A stretch of DNA of 64,000 bases from Paraburkholderia silviterrae (GTDB lineage: Bacteria > Pseudomonadota > Gammaproteobacteria > Burkholderiales > Burkholderiaceae), in contig NZ_SMRP01000026.1 of the NCBI RefSeq assembly GCF_004353915.1, forward strand, positions 1 through 64,000, given 5' to 3'. The notes under the pieces were generated by a model. The model did not search any database. It was not told the origin of the DNA and was given only the letters and a program-made list of their open reading frames with translations. Of the stretch, positions 51,903 to 61,246 are shown piece by piece (position 1 is the first letter of the stretch; each line of letters begins with the position of its first letter). The position numbers were made by a program, and so were the translations under genes.

Positions 51903-52031
51903 GCTCACGCCTCGCCAGGGCCTGTTACTAGCGTGAAATTGGCGTGAACAGGTCCTGGTGTGCCTATGCACGCAATCCGCGACGAACCGATGCACGACGT
52001 TTGAACGCCCGACGTTTCAACTGATTATCCG

Positions 52032-55000
52032 ATGCTCACGTCCACACCCAAACCGCTCGTTCAGCCCATCCGGCTCATGCCCGCTTCCGCGCGAGCGGCG
52101 CTCACGCCGCTCGCCGCGCGGCTCGCGCGCGAATTGCGCGGCGACGTGCTGTTCGACCGCGCCTCGCGCGGCCGCTACGCCACGGACGCGTCGATCTACC
52201 AGATCATGCCCATCGGCGTAGCGGTGCCGCGCGACCAGGACGATCTGCGCGTTGCGCTCGACATCGCGCGCGATACCGGCGCGCCGGTGCTGGCGCGCGG
52301 CGCGGGCACGAGCCAGTGCGGGCAGACCGTGGGCGAGGCGCTCGTGATCGACACGAGCAAGTGGCTCAACCGCATCGTGGCCTTCGACGCACAGGCGCGC
52401 ACCGTGACGGTCGAGCCGGGCGTGGTGCTCGACTCTCTCAACGCGTGGCTCAAGCCGCACGGCCTGTGGTTTCCGGTGGACGTCTCCACGGGCGCGCAAT
52501 GCACGATAGGCGGCATGGCCGGCAACAACTCGTGCGGCTCGCGCTCGATCGAGTACGGCATCATGGTGCACAACGTGGCCGCCATCGACGCGGTGCTCGC
52601 GGATGGCCACGAGACCGGATTCGGCAAGTTGTCCGAAATGTCATGCGATGCGCGCACGCGTGCGCTCGTCGAGGGCGTGCGCGTTATTGCCGAACGCGAG
52701 CGCGACGAACTGCGCGAGCGCGTGCCGAAGGTGCTGCGCCGCGTGGCCGGCTACAACCTCGACCTGTTCGATTGCCAGAACCCGCTCGCGTTCGAGCGCG
52801 ACGGCGAGCCGAATCTCGCGAACCTGCTGGTGGGTTCCGAAGGCACGCTGGCGTTCAGCCGCCAGTTGACGCTGCGCCTCGCGCCGCTGCCGCGCCACAA
52901 GGCGCTGGGCGTGGTGAACTTCCCCACCTTCTACGGCGCGATGGATCTCACGCAGCACATCGTCAAGCTCGGGCCGAGCGCGGTCGAGCTCGTCGATCGC
53001 ACGATGATCGACCTCGCGCTCGACAATCCTGCGTTCCGGCCCGTGATCGAGCGCGCGCTGGTGGGCGCGCCGCAGGCGGTCCTGCTGGTGGAATTCGCCG
53101 GCGACGAGCGCGAGGTCCAGCTTGCGCGCCTCGCGCAGCTCGTGGAGCTGATGGGCGATCTGGGCCTGCCCGGCGGCGTGGTCGAGATGACCGATGCCGC
53201 CGCGCAGAAGGCGCTCTGGGACGTGCGCAAGGCGGGCCTGAACATCATGATGAGCATGAAGGGCGACGGCAAGCCGGTCTCGTTCATCGAAGACTGCGCG
53301 GTGCCGCTCGAGCATCTCGCCGACTACACGAGCCGACTGACCGAGGTGTTCCATCGACACGGCACGGAAGGCACATGGTACGCGCACGCGAGCGTGGGAA
53401 CGCTGCACGTGCGCCCGATACTCGACATGCGCTGCGACGGCGCGCAGAAGATGCGCGCGATTGCCGAAGAGGCCGCCGAGATGGTGCGCGAGTACAAGGG
53501 CGCGTTCTCGGGCGAGCACGGCGACGGTCTGTGCCGTGGCGAATGGGTTGCCTGGCAGTACGGACCACGCATCAATGCGGCGTTCGCCGAAATCAAGGCG
53601 CTCTTCGATTCCGCGAATCGCATGAGCCCGGACCGCATCGTCCATCCGCCGAAGATGGACGAGGCGGCGAACTTCCGCTTCGCGCCCGGCTACCGCGAGC
53701 GCGCGTGGCGGCCCACACTGGACTGGTCGGCATGGAATGTCACGCGCGATCCGCTGACGGGTGCCGAGGGTGCGCCGGGTTCGGGCGGCGACGCGAGCGA
53801 GGGGCTCGCGAAGGCCGTCGAGATGTGCAACAACAATGGCCACTGCCGCAAGTTCGATGCGGGCACGATGTGCCCGAGTTATCGCGTCACGCGTGACGAG
53901 CAGCATGTCACGCGCGGGCGTGCGAATACGTTGCGGCTGGCCTTGTCGGGGCAACTGGAATCCATGGAGGGGGCAGGCGGCGCCGCGAGTGGAGAGGCTG
54001 AGGGCGGTCTGGCAAGCCGCGCCGTCAAGGACGTGCTCGACCTGTGCGTGTCGTGCAAGGGCTGCAAGCGCGATTGCCCGACCGGCGTGGATATGGCGCG
54101 CCTGAAGATCGAGGCGCGCGCGGCATGGCAGCGCGCGCACGGCCTGGATCTGCGCGAGCGGCTCGTTGCATATTTGCCGCGCTATGCGCCGCTCGCGAGC
54201 CGCGTGCCCGGCGCGCTGCCCGCGATCGAGCGCTGGCCGCGCTTGGCGGCATGGCTCAAGCGGCGCATCGGCTTCGCGCAAGAGCGCGCGTTTCCGCGCA
54301 TTGTGCGCCCGTTCACGGGGATGGCCGAGGCCAGCGCGAATGACGCCACGCCGGCTGAGAAGGCGCGCGAAGTGCTGCTGTTCGTCGACACGTTCAGCAA
54401 CTATATCGAGCCCGCTGTCGCGCGCGCCGCCAAACGCGTGCTGGAGGCGGCGGGCTACACGGTGCGCCTGAACACCATGGCGGGCGAGCGCCCGCTCTGC
54501 TGCGGACGCACGTTTCTCGCGGCGGGCCTCGTCGATCAGGCGAAGGCCGAGGCGCGCCGCTCGCTCGATGCGCTCATGCCCTGGGTCGAGCGCGGCGTGC
54601 CCATCGTGGGGCTGGAGCCCTCGTGCCTGCTCACGCTGCGCGACGAATGGACCGCCTACGGTTTCGGCGAGGCCGCCGCGAAGCTCGCGCGCCACGCGCT
54701 GCTCTTCGAGGAATTCCTAGTGCGCGAGCGCGGGGCGGGGCGGCTCGACCTGAAGCTCCATGCGCTGCCCGAGGCACGCGCCGTCGTCCACGGCCATTGC
54801 CACCAGAAGGCGTTCGATGCGTTCACGCCGGTGCAGACGGTGCTCGGCTGGATCCCGGGGCTCGCGATCGCGCCGGTCGAGTCGTCGTGTTGCGGCATGG
54901 CGGGCAGCTTCGGTTACGAGAGCGAGCATTACGCAACCTCGCTCGCCATGGCGGAACTGGCGCTCTTGCCCGCGGTGCGCGCCGCACAGGCAGCCGGCGA

Positions 55001-55115
55001 CGCGCTGGTGGTCGCCGACGGCACGAGCTGCCGCCATCAGATCGCGGACGGTGCCAGTGCGCGCGCACTGCACGTGGCACAGGTTCTGGAGCGCGCACTC
55101 GGCCCACCGCGCTGA
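52032..55115 (+). CDS. FAD-binding/Fe-S fusion oxidase (GlcD-GlcF-like or D-2-hydroxyacid dehydrogenase)
   Basis: A 1027-residue fusion. The N-terminal FAD_binding_4 domain includes PVLARGAGTSQCGQTVG and GGMAGNNSCGSRSIEYG (about residues 88-180); an FAD-oxidase C domain follows to about 560. Next is a ferredoxin-like part with CNNNGHCRKFDAGTMCPSY and CVSCKGCKRDCP (about 598-690) for two 4Fe-4S clusters, and two CCG domains (GERPLCCGRTF and SSCCGMAGSFGYE) as in GlcF/HdrD. It oxidises a D-2-hydroxyacid and passes electrons to the membrane quinone pool. Glycolate, D-lactate and D-2-hydroxyglutarate are all possible; the aminotransferase next door favours glycolate. Confidence 0.88.
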   Translation: MLTSTPKPLVQPIRLMPASARAALTPLAARLARELRGDVLFDRASRGRYATDASIYQIMPIGVAVPRDQDDLRVALDIARDTGAPVLARGAGTSQCGQTVGEALVIDTSKWLNRIVAFDAQARTVTVEPGVVLDSLNAWLKPHGLWFPVDVSTGAQCTIGGMAGNNSCGSRSIEYGIMVHNVAAIDAVLADGHETGFGKLSEMSCDARTRALVEGVRVIAERERDELRERVPKVLRRVAGYNLDLFDCQNPLAFERDGEPNLANLLVGSEGTLAFSRQLTLRLAPLPRHKALGVVNFPTFYGAMDLTQHIVKLGPSAVELVDRTMIDLALDNPAFRPVIERALVGAPQAVLLVEFAGDEREVQLARLAQLVELMGDLGLPGGVVEMTDAAAQKALWDVRKAGLNIMMSMKGDGKPVSFIEDCAVPLEHLADYTSRLTEVFHRHGTEGTWYAHASVGTLHVRPILDMRCDGAQKMRAIAEEAAEMVREYKGAFSGEHGDGLCRGEWVAWQYGPRINAAFAEIKALFDSANRMSPDRIVHPPKMDEAANFRFAPGYRERAWRPTLDWSAWNVTRDPLTGAEGAPGSGGDASEGLAKAVEMCNNNGHCRKFDAGTMCPSYRVTRDEQHVTRGRANTLRLALSGQLESMEGAGGAASGEAEGGLASRAVKDVLDLCVSCKGCKRDCPTGVDMARLKIEARAAWQRAHGLDLRERLVAYLPRYAPLASRVPGALPAIERWPRLAAWLKRRIGFAQERAFPRIVRPFTGMAEASANDATPAEKAREVLLFVDTFSNYIEPAVARAAKRVLEAAGYTVRLNTMAGERPLCCGRTFLAAGLVDQAKAEARRSLDALMPWVERGVPIVGLEPSCLLTLRDEWTAYGFGEAAAKLARHALLFEEFLVRERGAGRLDLKLHALPEARAVVHGHCHQKAFDAFTPVQTVLGWIPGLAIAPVESSCCGMAGSFGYESEHYATSLAMAELALLPAVRAAQAAGDALVVADGTSCRHQIADGASARALHVAQVLERALGPPR

Positions 55116-55275
55116 AGCCACCTGAGAGCGGCACACGAGCGGCACACAAGCGGCAACCAGTGCGCCCGAAACAGAATTCGAAACATCCGGAGTCCTGAAG
55201 TACCCGCCGCGAGGCGAAGCGGGCCGCGAGCGCACGTCTCGCGCGCCGCGCCAGAACACTTCCAGCAAGGAGACG

Positions 55276-56565
55276 ATGATGTTGCGCCGAGCCACCACAC
55301 GCGTGCTGCTATTGCTGTGCGCGATGTACCTCATCACCTATGTCGACCGCGTCAACGTGAGCACGGCTGCGAGCCAGTTCGCGGCCGAGCTTCATCTCTC
55401 GCATACCGAGGTCGGCATCGTGTTTTCCGCCTTCGCGTATCCGTATCTGCTGTTCCAGATTATCGGCGGGTGGGTGGGCGACCGCTTCGGCCCGCGCCGC
55501 ACGCTCGCCGTTTGCGCCGTGATCTGGGCCGGCGCCACGGTGCTCACCGGTCTCGCGGGCGGCTTCACCTCCATGATCGTGGCGCGCTTGCTGCTTGGCC
55601 TCGGCGAAGGCGCGACATTCCCCACCGCCACCCGCGCGATGTCGAACTGGATGCCCGCAAACCGCCGCGGCTTCGCACAGGGCACGACGCACGCCGCCTC
55701 GCGCATCGGCAATGCCATCGCGCCGCCGCTCATCGTCTGGCTCATGCTGGTGTCGGGCTGGCGCGGCGCCTTCATCGTCACGGGCGTCGCGAGCTTCATC
55801 TGGGCCGTGCTGTGGATCTGGTACTTCCGCGACGATCCGCGCGCGCATCCGCGCATCACCGCCGCCGAATGCGAGGGGCTCGAGCGCTTTTCCGGCGCGA
55901 AGGAGCGCGCGCCGGTGCCGTGGCGGCGGCTCGTGGCGCGCATGTCGCCGGTCACGGCCGTGTACTTCTGCTACGGCTGGGTCCTGTGGCTGTTCCTCGG
56001 CTGGATTCCACAGTACTTCCTGCACAACTACCACATGCACCTGGCCCAGTCGGCGCTGTTCGCCTCGGGCGTGTTCTTCGCGGGTGTGCTGGGCGATTGG
56101 CTCGGCGGCGCGGTCACCGACCGCATTCTCAAGAAGAGCCGCAACCTGCGCCTCGCGCGCAACGTGATGGTGGGCGTGTGCATGCTGCTCACGCTGCTCT
56201 CGCTCGCGCCCATCCTGCTCGCGCAGAACGTGACGGTGACGCTCGCCGCGCTGTGCCTGAGCGCGGGCTTCTTCTTCAACGAAATGACCATCGGGCCGAT
56301 GTGGGCCGTGCCCATGGACATCGCACCCAGGCACGCCGGCACCGCGAGCGGGATCATGAACACGGGCTCGGCCGCTGCGGCCATCGTGAGCCCCGTGGTG
56401 GGCGGCTGGCTGATCGACCGCACCGGCAACTGGAACCTGCCGTTCACGGTGTCGATGGCGATCATGGCGCTGGGCATCGTGCTCTCGTTCACGATGCGCC
56501 CGGACCGCTCGCTCGACAGCGCAGGGGGTTCGGTCGACGGTGCACATGCACATACGACGGCCTGA
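55276..56565 (+). CDS. MFS transporter, anion:cation symporter (ACS) family
   Basis: A 429-residue symporter, about 12 helices. The N-terminus LLLLCAMYLITYVDRVNVST with YVDR.N in helix 1 is the ACS signature. SHTEVGIVFSAFAYPYLLFQ, GGWVGDRFGPRRTLAVC and RLLLGLGEGATFPTATRAMS follow as in phthalate, glucarate and galactonate permeases. AAGGAGACG precedes two ATGs (55276 and 55279). It lies 160 bp after the oxidase gene and would import the organic acid oxidised by it. Confidence 0.87.
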   Translation: MMLRRATTRVLLLLCAMYLITYVDRVNVSTAASQFAAELHLSHTEVGIVFSAFAYPYLLFQIIGGWVGDRFGPRRTLAVCAVIWAGATVLTGLAGGFTSMIVARLLLGLGEGATFPTATRAMSNWMPANRRGFAQGTTHAASRIGNAIAPPLIVWLMLVSGWRGAFIVTGVASFIWAVLWIWYFRDDPRAHPRITAAECEGLERFSGAKERAPVPWRRLVARMSPVTAVYFCYGWVLWLFLGWIPQYFLHNYHMHLAQSALFASGVFFAGVLGDWLGGAVTDRILKKSRNLRLARNVMVGVCMLLTLLSLAPILLAQNVTVTLAALCLSAGFFFNEMTIGPMWAVPMDIAPRHAGTASGIMNTGSAAAAIVSPVVGGWLIDRTGNWNLPFTVSMAIMALGIVLSFTMRPDRSLDSAGGSVDGAHAHTTA

Positions 56566-56746
56566 GCCTGCGGTGTGCGGGCGAAACGCGGTGCTCGAAA
56601 GCGATCGCGCCCGGCACAGCTTGAGGATTGGTGAACGCCATTCATGAACGCATGCGGTTTATCCACCTTTATCCGATGCGCGCGCTGGCTTCTAATGAGC
56701 ACTTCGGCCGTCGATCCGACGCGCAGCCACTTTGGAGTTTTGGGTT

Positions 56747-57757
56747 ATGGACTATCGCTATCTGGGCCGCAGCGGCCTGAAGGTTTCGCCGTTGTGTCTG
56801 GGCGCCATGATGTTCGGCGGCGAAACCGATGAGGCGACGGCGAGGCGCATCATCGACAAGGCCTTCGAGCAGGGCGTCAATTTCATCGATACCGCCGACG
56901 TCTACCATGCGGGCCGCTCCGAGGAGATCGTGGGCCGCGCCATCGCGGCGCGCCGCGACGACTGGGTCGTAGCGACGAAGTTCGGCTATCCCGCAGGCCC
57001 CGCGCAGGGTCCCAACCAGCAGGGGCAGTCGCGCAAATGGATCTTCCAGTCGGTCGAGGCGAGCCTGAAGCGTCTGAACACCGACTATATCGACGTGCTC
57101 TATTTCCATCGCGCCTTGCCCGATCTGCCGCTCGAAGAGGGCGTGCGCGCGGTGGGCGATCTGATCCGCCAGGGCAAGGTGCGCTATTTCGGGCTTTCCA
57201 ATTTTCGCGGCTGGCGCATTGCCGAAGTGGTGCGCATTGCGGACCAGCTCGGCATCGAGCGGCCCGTTGCTAGCGAGCCGCTCTACAACATCGTGGACCG
57301 CAGCGCCGAAGTCGAGCAGCTGCCCGCCGCCGGGCACTATGGCCTGGGCGTGGTCCCGTACAGCCCGCTCGCGCGCGGCGTGCTGACCGGGAAATATGCC
57401 GTGGATGCGCAGCCGCCCGCGGACAGCCGCGCAGGGCGCGGCGACCGGCGCATCCAGCAGACCGAGTGGCGCGCCGAGTCGTTGCACATCGCGCAGCGGA
57501 TCGCCGCGTACGCGGCGCAGCGCGGCACGACTCCGGTTGCGTTCGCGCTCGCGTGGGTGCTCAACAACCGGCTCGTGAGCTCGACGATCGCGGGGCCGCG
57601 CACCGAGGCGCATTGGGACAGCTACGTCGAAGCCCTGGCGCTCCAGTTGAGTCCCGAGGACGAGAAGTTCATCGACAGCCTCGTGCCGCCGGGCCATGCG
57701 TCGACGCCGGGCTATACCGATCCCGGCTATCCGGTCGAGGGCCGCAAGGCCGGCTGA
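56747..57757 (+). CDS. aldo/keto reductase
   Basis: A 336-residue (beta/alpha)8 NADPH oxidoreductase of the YajO/Tas-like group. The catalytic tetrad is visible: Asp48 in FIDTAD, Tyr53 in DVYHAG, Lys78 in VATKFGY and His121 in LYFHRA. The NADPH end has SSTIAGPRTEAHWDSYVEAL. The ATG at 56747 is used; an upstream TTG (56732) only adds five codons across the GGAG site. It may belong to the preceding hydroxyacid cluster or be independent, with its own promoter in the 180-bp gap. Confidence 0.87.
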   Translation: MDYRYLGRSGLKVSPLCLGAMMFGGETDEATARRIIDKAFEQGVNFIDTADVYHAGRSEEIVGRAIAARRDDWVVATKFGYPAGPAQGPNQQGQSRKWIFQSVEASLKRLNTDYIDVLYFHRALPDLPLEEGVRAVGDLIRQGKVRYFGLSNFRGWRIAEVVRIADQLGIERPVASEPLYNIVDRSAEVEQLPAAGHYGLGVVPYSPLARGVLTGKYAVDAQPPADSRAGRGDRRIQQTEWRAESLHIAQRIAAYAAQRGTTPVAFALAWVLNNRLVSSTIAGPRTEAHWDSYVEALALQLSPEDEKFIDSLVPPGHASTPGYTDPGYPVEGRKAG

Positions 57758-57775
57758 GCGCGGCCAGGCCATGCC

Positions 57776-57800
57776 AAGTCAAGCCAAGCCAAGCCAAGCC
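57776..57800. repeat. pentanucleotide tandem repeat AAGCC
   Basis: Four perfect AAGCC units at 57781-57800 and one imperfect (AAGTC) before them, in the 51-bp gap between the convergent aldo/keto reductase and LysR genes. It is a candidate slippage tract with no coding consequence. Confidence 0.7.
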
Positions 57801-57808
57801 AGGAACAA

Positions 57809-58735
57809 CTACGAGCGCTTGCGGCGCGGCGCCTCGCTGCCCTCGCCGCGATAGCGCAATGCATCGATCACGAGCCCGAGCGCGCGCGACGACTGCCGCC
57901 GGCTCGGGTAGAACGCGTGGTAGCCGGGAAAGACCGGGCACCAGTCCTTGAGCACGCTCTTCAACTCGCCCGCGCGCAGATAGGGCAGCGCGGCGTCTTC
58001 GGGCACGAAGGCAAGACCGAAGCCGTCCAGCGCCGCGCCCAGCATTTGCGGGACCGCGTTGAACGTGAGCTGGCCGTCCACGCGCACCTGCAAGGCGTGA
58101 TCGTCTTTCTTGAGCTCCCACGCGTACAGGCCGCCCGAGCCCGTGAGGCGCAGCGTGATGCAGTTGTGACTCAGCAGATCCTGCGGCGACTTCGGTGCCT
58201 TGTGCTTCGCGAGGTAAGCGGGGGAGGCCACGATCGCCATTTTCAGATCGGGCCCGATGCGCACCGCGATCATGTCCTTCGCGACCTGGTCGCCGAGGCG
58301 CACGCCTATGTCGTAGCGCTCGGCCACGATATCGCGCAGCCCGTAATCCACGGTGATTTCCACCTTGATGTCCGGATACGCGGGCAGCAACGTCCTGAGC
58401 TTCGGCCAGATCACGGTGTTGACGGTGTGGTCGATGGCGGTGATGCGGATCGTGCCCGCGGGCTTGTCGCGCAGGTCGGCGAGCGAGGCGAGCTCGGCAT
58501 CGATCTGCTCGAAGCGCGGCGAAACGGCCTGAAACAGGCGCTCGCCGGCCTCGGTGGTGGAGACGCTGCGCGTGGTGCGCGTGAGCAGGCGCAAGCCCAG
58601 GCGCGTTTCGAGCGCGCGCAGGGTGTGGCTCAACGCGGACGGCGAAACGCCGAGCTGGGCCGCCGCGCGCGTGAAGCTGCGCTCGCGGGCAACGGCGAGA
58701 AAGGCCAGGAGATCGCTGAAATTGTCGCGCGCCAT
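57809..58735 (-). CDS. LysR-family transcriptional regulator
   Basis: A 308-residue LysR protein. The helix-turn-helix includes RSFTRAAAQLGVSPSALSHT and LRLLTRTTRSVSTTEAGERL. The effector domain from about residue 90 begins GTIRITAIDHTVNTVIWPKL, and the C-terminal RRKRS tail is basic. The start at 58735 is at the canonical MARDNFSDLLAFL; the longer ORF to 58843 lacks resemblance. It belongs to the large group related to the regulators found beside aldo/keto reductases in Proteobacteria and converges on such a gene here, so that gene is the likely target. Confidence 0.86.
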   Translation of the reverse strand: MARDNFSDLLAFLAVARERSFTRAAAQLGVSPSALSHTLRALETRLGLRLLTRTTRSVSTTEAGERLFQAVSPRFEQIDAELASLADLRDKPAGTIRITAIDHTVNTVIWPKLRTLLPAYPDIKVEITVDYGLRDIVAERYDIGVRLGDQVAKDMIAVRIGPDLKMAIVASPAYLAKHKAPKSPQDLLSHNCITLRLTGSGGLYAWELKKDDHALQVRVDGQLTFNAVPQMLGAALDGFGLAFVPEDAALPYLRAGELKSVLKDWCPVFPGYHAFYPSRRQSSRALGLVIDALRYRGEGSEAPRRKRS

Positions 58736-58999
58736 GAGGAAGCCGAATGCCAGGGAGGTGGCGCAGATCGTACCATCGGCGCGCAGCTTGCCGGGTCCGG
58801 CAATGGCCGCCGTACGAGCACGGAAGGGCCCCCATGGCCTCACCGGTGCCTTCGTGGAATTTGACTCACGGCAAACGCCATCGAAATTTCAGAACGCTGC
58901 ACGTTGCTTAAGCGTGTTCTGGATGCTTTGAGATCGCAGTTTGCTTAACATCGGCGCCCGCAGTCGCGGCCGAACGCACGACTGAACCTGCTGGCCCTG

Positions 59000-61231
59000 A
59001 TGGAAGATTCCACGACCATGTCCACGCCCCCATCCCACGAAGTCAGCGGCGATACGTTCGCCGCCGCCGAAGCCGCCTGGCAACGCGGCGAGACCGAAAC
59101 CGCGCGCGCCATGTGCGAGCGTCTCGTTGCCGCCGATCCGCACGACGCCGATGCGCTGCATCTTGCGGGCCTCCTCGAGATCGGGCGCGACCGCCTGGCC
59201 GCGAGGGCGCTGATCGGCCGCGCGCTTGTGGCGCGCGAGGACCCGGTGTTTCTCGTGGGCTTCGCCATGACCTGCGTTGGCGCCGCCGAGCGGGACATGG
59301 CCATCTACGCGTTGAAGCGCGCCATCGAACTGCGGCCGGACTCAGCCATCGCGCTGAACAACCTCGGCCACCTGTACGGCGAAGCGGGCGATGCCGCACG
59401 GGCGTCGGAGTTGTTCGAACGCGCGCTCGCGCTGGCGCCGCAGCATGCCGCCATCCACTTCAACTACGGGACCATGCTGTTGAACGCCAACCAGCTCGAC
59501 CGCGCGGAAACCGTGCTGCGTCGCACGGTGGCCCTCGCGCCGAACCACGCGAACGCGTGGAACAATCTCGCGAAGGTGATGCTGGCGGGCAAGCGCGCCG
59601 CGCAGGCGCTGGCTGTGCTCGAGCACGCGCGCACGCTTGCGCCGGACTCGGTCGAGATCCTCACGAACATCGGCGCGATCCTGAGCGGTGGAGCGCGCAT
59701 CGACGAAGCCAGGATTGCGCTCGAGCGCGCAATCGAACTCGATCCGCGCAGAGTCTCCGCGTGGAGCAACCTGGGCAGCGTGCTGCTCAAGCTCGCCCGC
59801 CACGACGAGGCGCGCGCCGCGCTTACCCGCGCCGTCGAACTGAAGCCGGACTTTGCCGATGCGCATATCAATCTCGGCAACGCGTGCAGCAAGGCCGGCC
59901 GGATCGACGAGGCCATCGCCTGCTATCGCCGGGCGATGGCTTGCGATCCCGCCCATATGGGCGCAAACAGCAATCTGCTTTTCTCGCTGATGTTTGCCGT
60001 GGACGACGCTCATGCGATCCGCGCCGAGGCCGAGCAGTTCTCCGCGCGGCACGAGGCGGCGCTGCTGGCCGCGAGCGCGGGCACGCGCCATGCGAACACG
60101 CCCGACCCCGCACGGCGATTGCGCATTGGCTATGTCTCGCCGGACTTTCGCAACCATTGCCAGTCGCTGTTCACGACACCGCTCTTTGGCCATCACAATC
60201 ATGCTGCCTTCGAGATCTTCTGTTATGCGCTGAGCGCGCAGCGCGACGACGTCACCGCGCGCCTCGCGAACTACGCGGACGGTTGGCGCGACGTGTGCGA
60301 GTTCGATGACGCACGCCTTGCGCAGCAGATTCGCGACGACGGCATCGACATACTCGTCGACCTCACGATGCACATGGACGGCGCGCGGCGCTTGTTGTTC
60401 GCGCAGCGGCCCGCGCCTGTGCAGGTGGCGTGGCTTGCGTATCCGGGCACGACGGGCAGCCCGTCGATCGGCTGGCGCCTGACCGACCCGTGGATCGATC
60501 CGCCAGACGAGCCGCGCGTGGACGACCAGTACACGGAACGGTCGCTGCGTCTGCCGGACGCCTTCTGGTGCTACGACGCGCTTGCGCGCGGCGTGGATGG
60601 AAACGCGTTGCCGGCGCTTTCGGCCGGGCATATCACATTCGGATGCCTGAATAATCCATCCAAGCTCACGGACGCCACGCTGTCGCTCTGGTCCGGTGTG
60701 CTTGCGGCGCTGCCCGATGCGCGGCTTGTGCTCATGGCGCCTCCCGGCGGGGCTCGCGAACAGCTTGCCGCGCGCCTGGCCGCGCACGGCGTCGAACCGG
60801 CACGCGTGAGCTTCGTGGGATTTCAATTGCGCGCCGACTATCTTCGGACTTACCACCAGATCGACATCGCGCTCGACACGTTCCCGGCCAATGGCCACAC
60901 CACGAGCCTCGACGCCTTCTGGATGGGCGTGCCGGTTCCCACACGCTATGGCCGTGGCGCGCCGAGCCGCGCCGGGCTTTGCCTGCTGGCCAATCTGGGT
61001 TTGCCGGAGCTGGCGGCGGACGACGATGCGGATTACGTTGCCATCGTGACGGCGCTCGCGCGCGACCTGCCTCGGCTTGCCGCGCTGCGCGTGGGCCTGC
61101 GCGCGCGCATGGAGGCTTCGCCGCTCATGGACGGCGCGCGATTCGCGCGCAACGTGGAGGCTGCTTATCGGCACATGTGGGAGGCCTGGTGTGCGGACGC
61201 GCGCGTTGCGCCGTCCGCCCGATTGCCATAG
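59000..61231 (+). CDS. TPR protein with GT41 O-GlcNAc transferase-like domain
   Basis: A 743-residue protein. The N-terminal about 330 residues hold roughly nine tetratricopeptide units, for example AIALNNLGHLYGEAGDAARA and NHANAWNNLAKVMLAGKRAA. The C-terminal half is a Glyco_transf_41 (SPINDLY/OGT) domain: RLRIGYVSPDFRNHCQSLFT, PVQVAWLAYPGTTGSPSIGW, TFGCLNNPSKLTDATLSLWS, and the sugar-nucleotide end ALDTFPANGHTTSLDAFWMG. It could glycosylate proteins or act in surface glycan work, but no adjacent target is evident. Start 59000 or the ATG at 59018 (MSTPPS). It stands alone between a divergent LysR gene and a convergent SDR gene. Confidence 0.87.
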   Translation: MEDSTTMSTPPSHEVSGDTFAAAEAAWQRGETETARAMCERLVAADPHDADALHLAGLLEIGRDRLAARALIGRALVAREDPVFLVGFAMTCVGAAERDMAIYALKRAIELRPDSAIALNNLGHLYGEAGDAARASELFERALALAPQHAAIHFNYGTMLLNANQLDRAETVLRRTVALAPNHANAWNNLAKVMLAGKRAAQALAVLEHARTLAPDSVEILTNIGAILSGGARIDEARIALERAIELDPRRVSAWSNLGSVLLKLARHDEARAALTRAVELKPDFADAHINLGNACSKAGRIDEAIACYRRAMACDPAHMGANSNLLFSLMFAVDDAHAIRAEAEQFSARHEAALLAASAGTRHANTPDPARRLRIGYVSPDFRNHCQSLFTTPLFGHHNHAAFEIFCYALSAQRDDVTARLANYADGWRDVCEFDDARLAQQIRDDGIDILVDLTMHMDGARRLLFAQRPAPVQVAWLAYPGTTGSPSIGWRLTDPWIDPPDEPRVDDQYTERSLRLPDAFWCYDALARGVDGNALPALSAGHITFGCLNNPSKLTDATLSLWSGVLAALPDARLVLMAPPGGAREQLAARLAAHGVEPARVSFVGFQLRADYLRTYHQIDIALDTFPANGHTTSLDAFWMGVPVPTRYGRGAPSRAGLCLLANLGLPELAADDDADYVAIVTALARDLPRLAALRVGLRARMEASPLMDGARFARNVEAAYRHMWEAWCADARVAPSARLP

Positions 61232-61246
61232 CGTGAAGCGCTGGCC

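Noticed and set aside
52641..54695. 684-codon open frame on the minus strand
   Set aside because: It is fully antisense to the FAD/Fe-S fusion, has the His/Arg/Ala-rich composition expected from the complement of GC-rich codons, and shows no motif.
55309..56553. 414-codon minus-strand frame
   Set aside because: Antisense to the ACS-family transporter; low-complexity His/Ala/Arg composition.
59342..61174. 610-codon open frame on the minus strand
   Set aside because: Antisense shadow of the TPR-GT41 gene, with no ribosome site or family motif.
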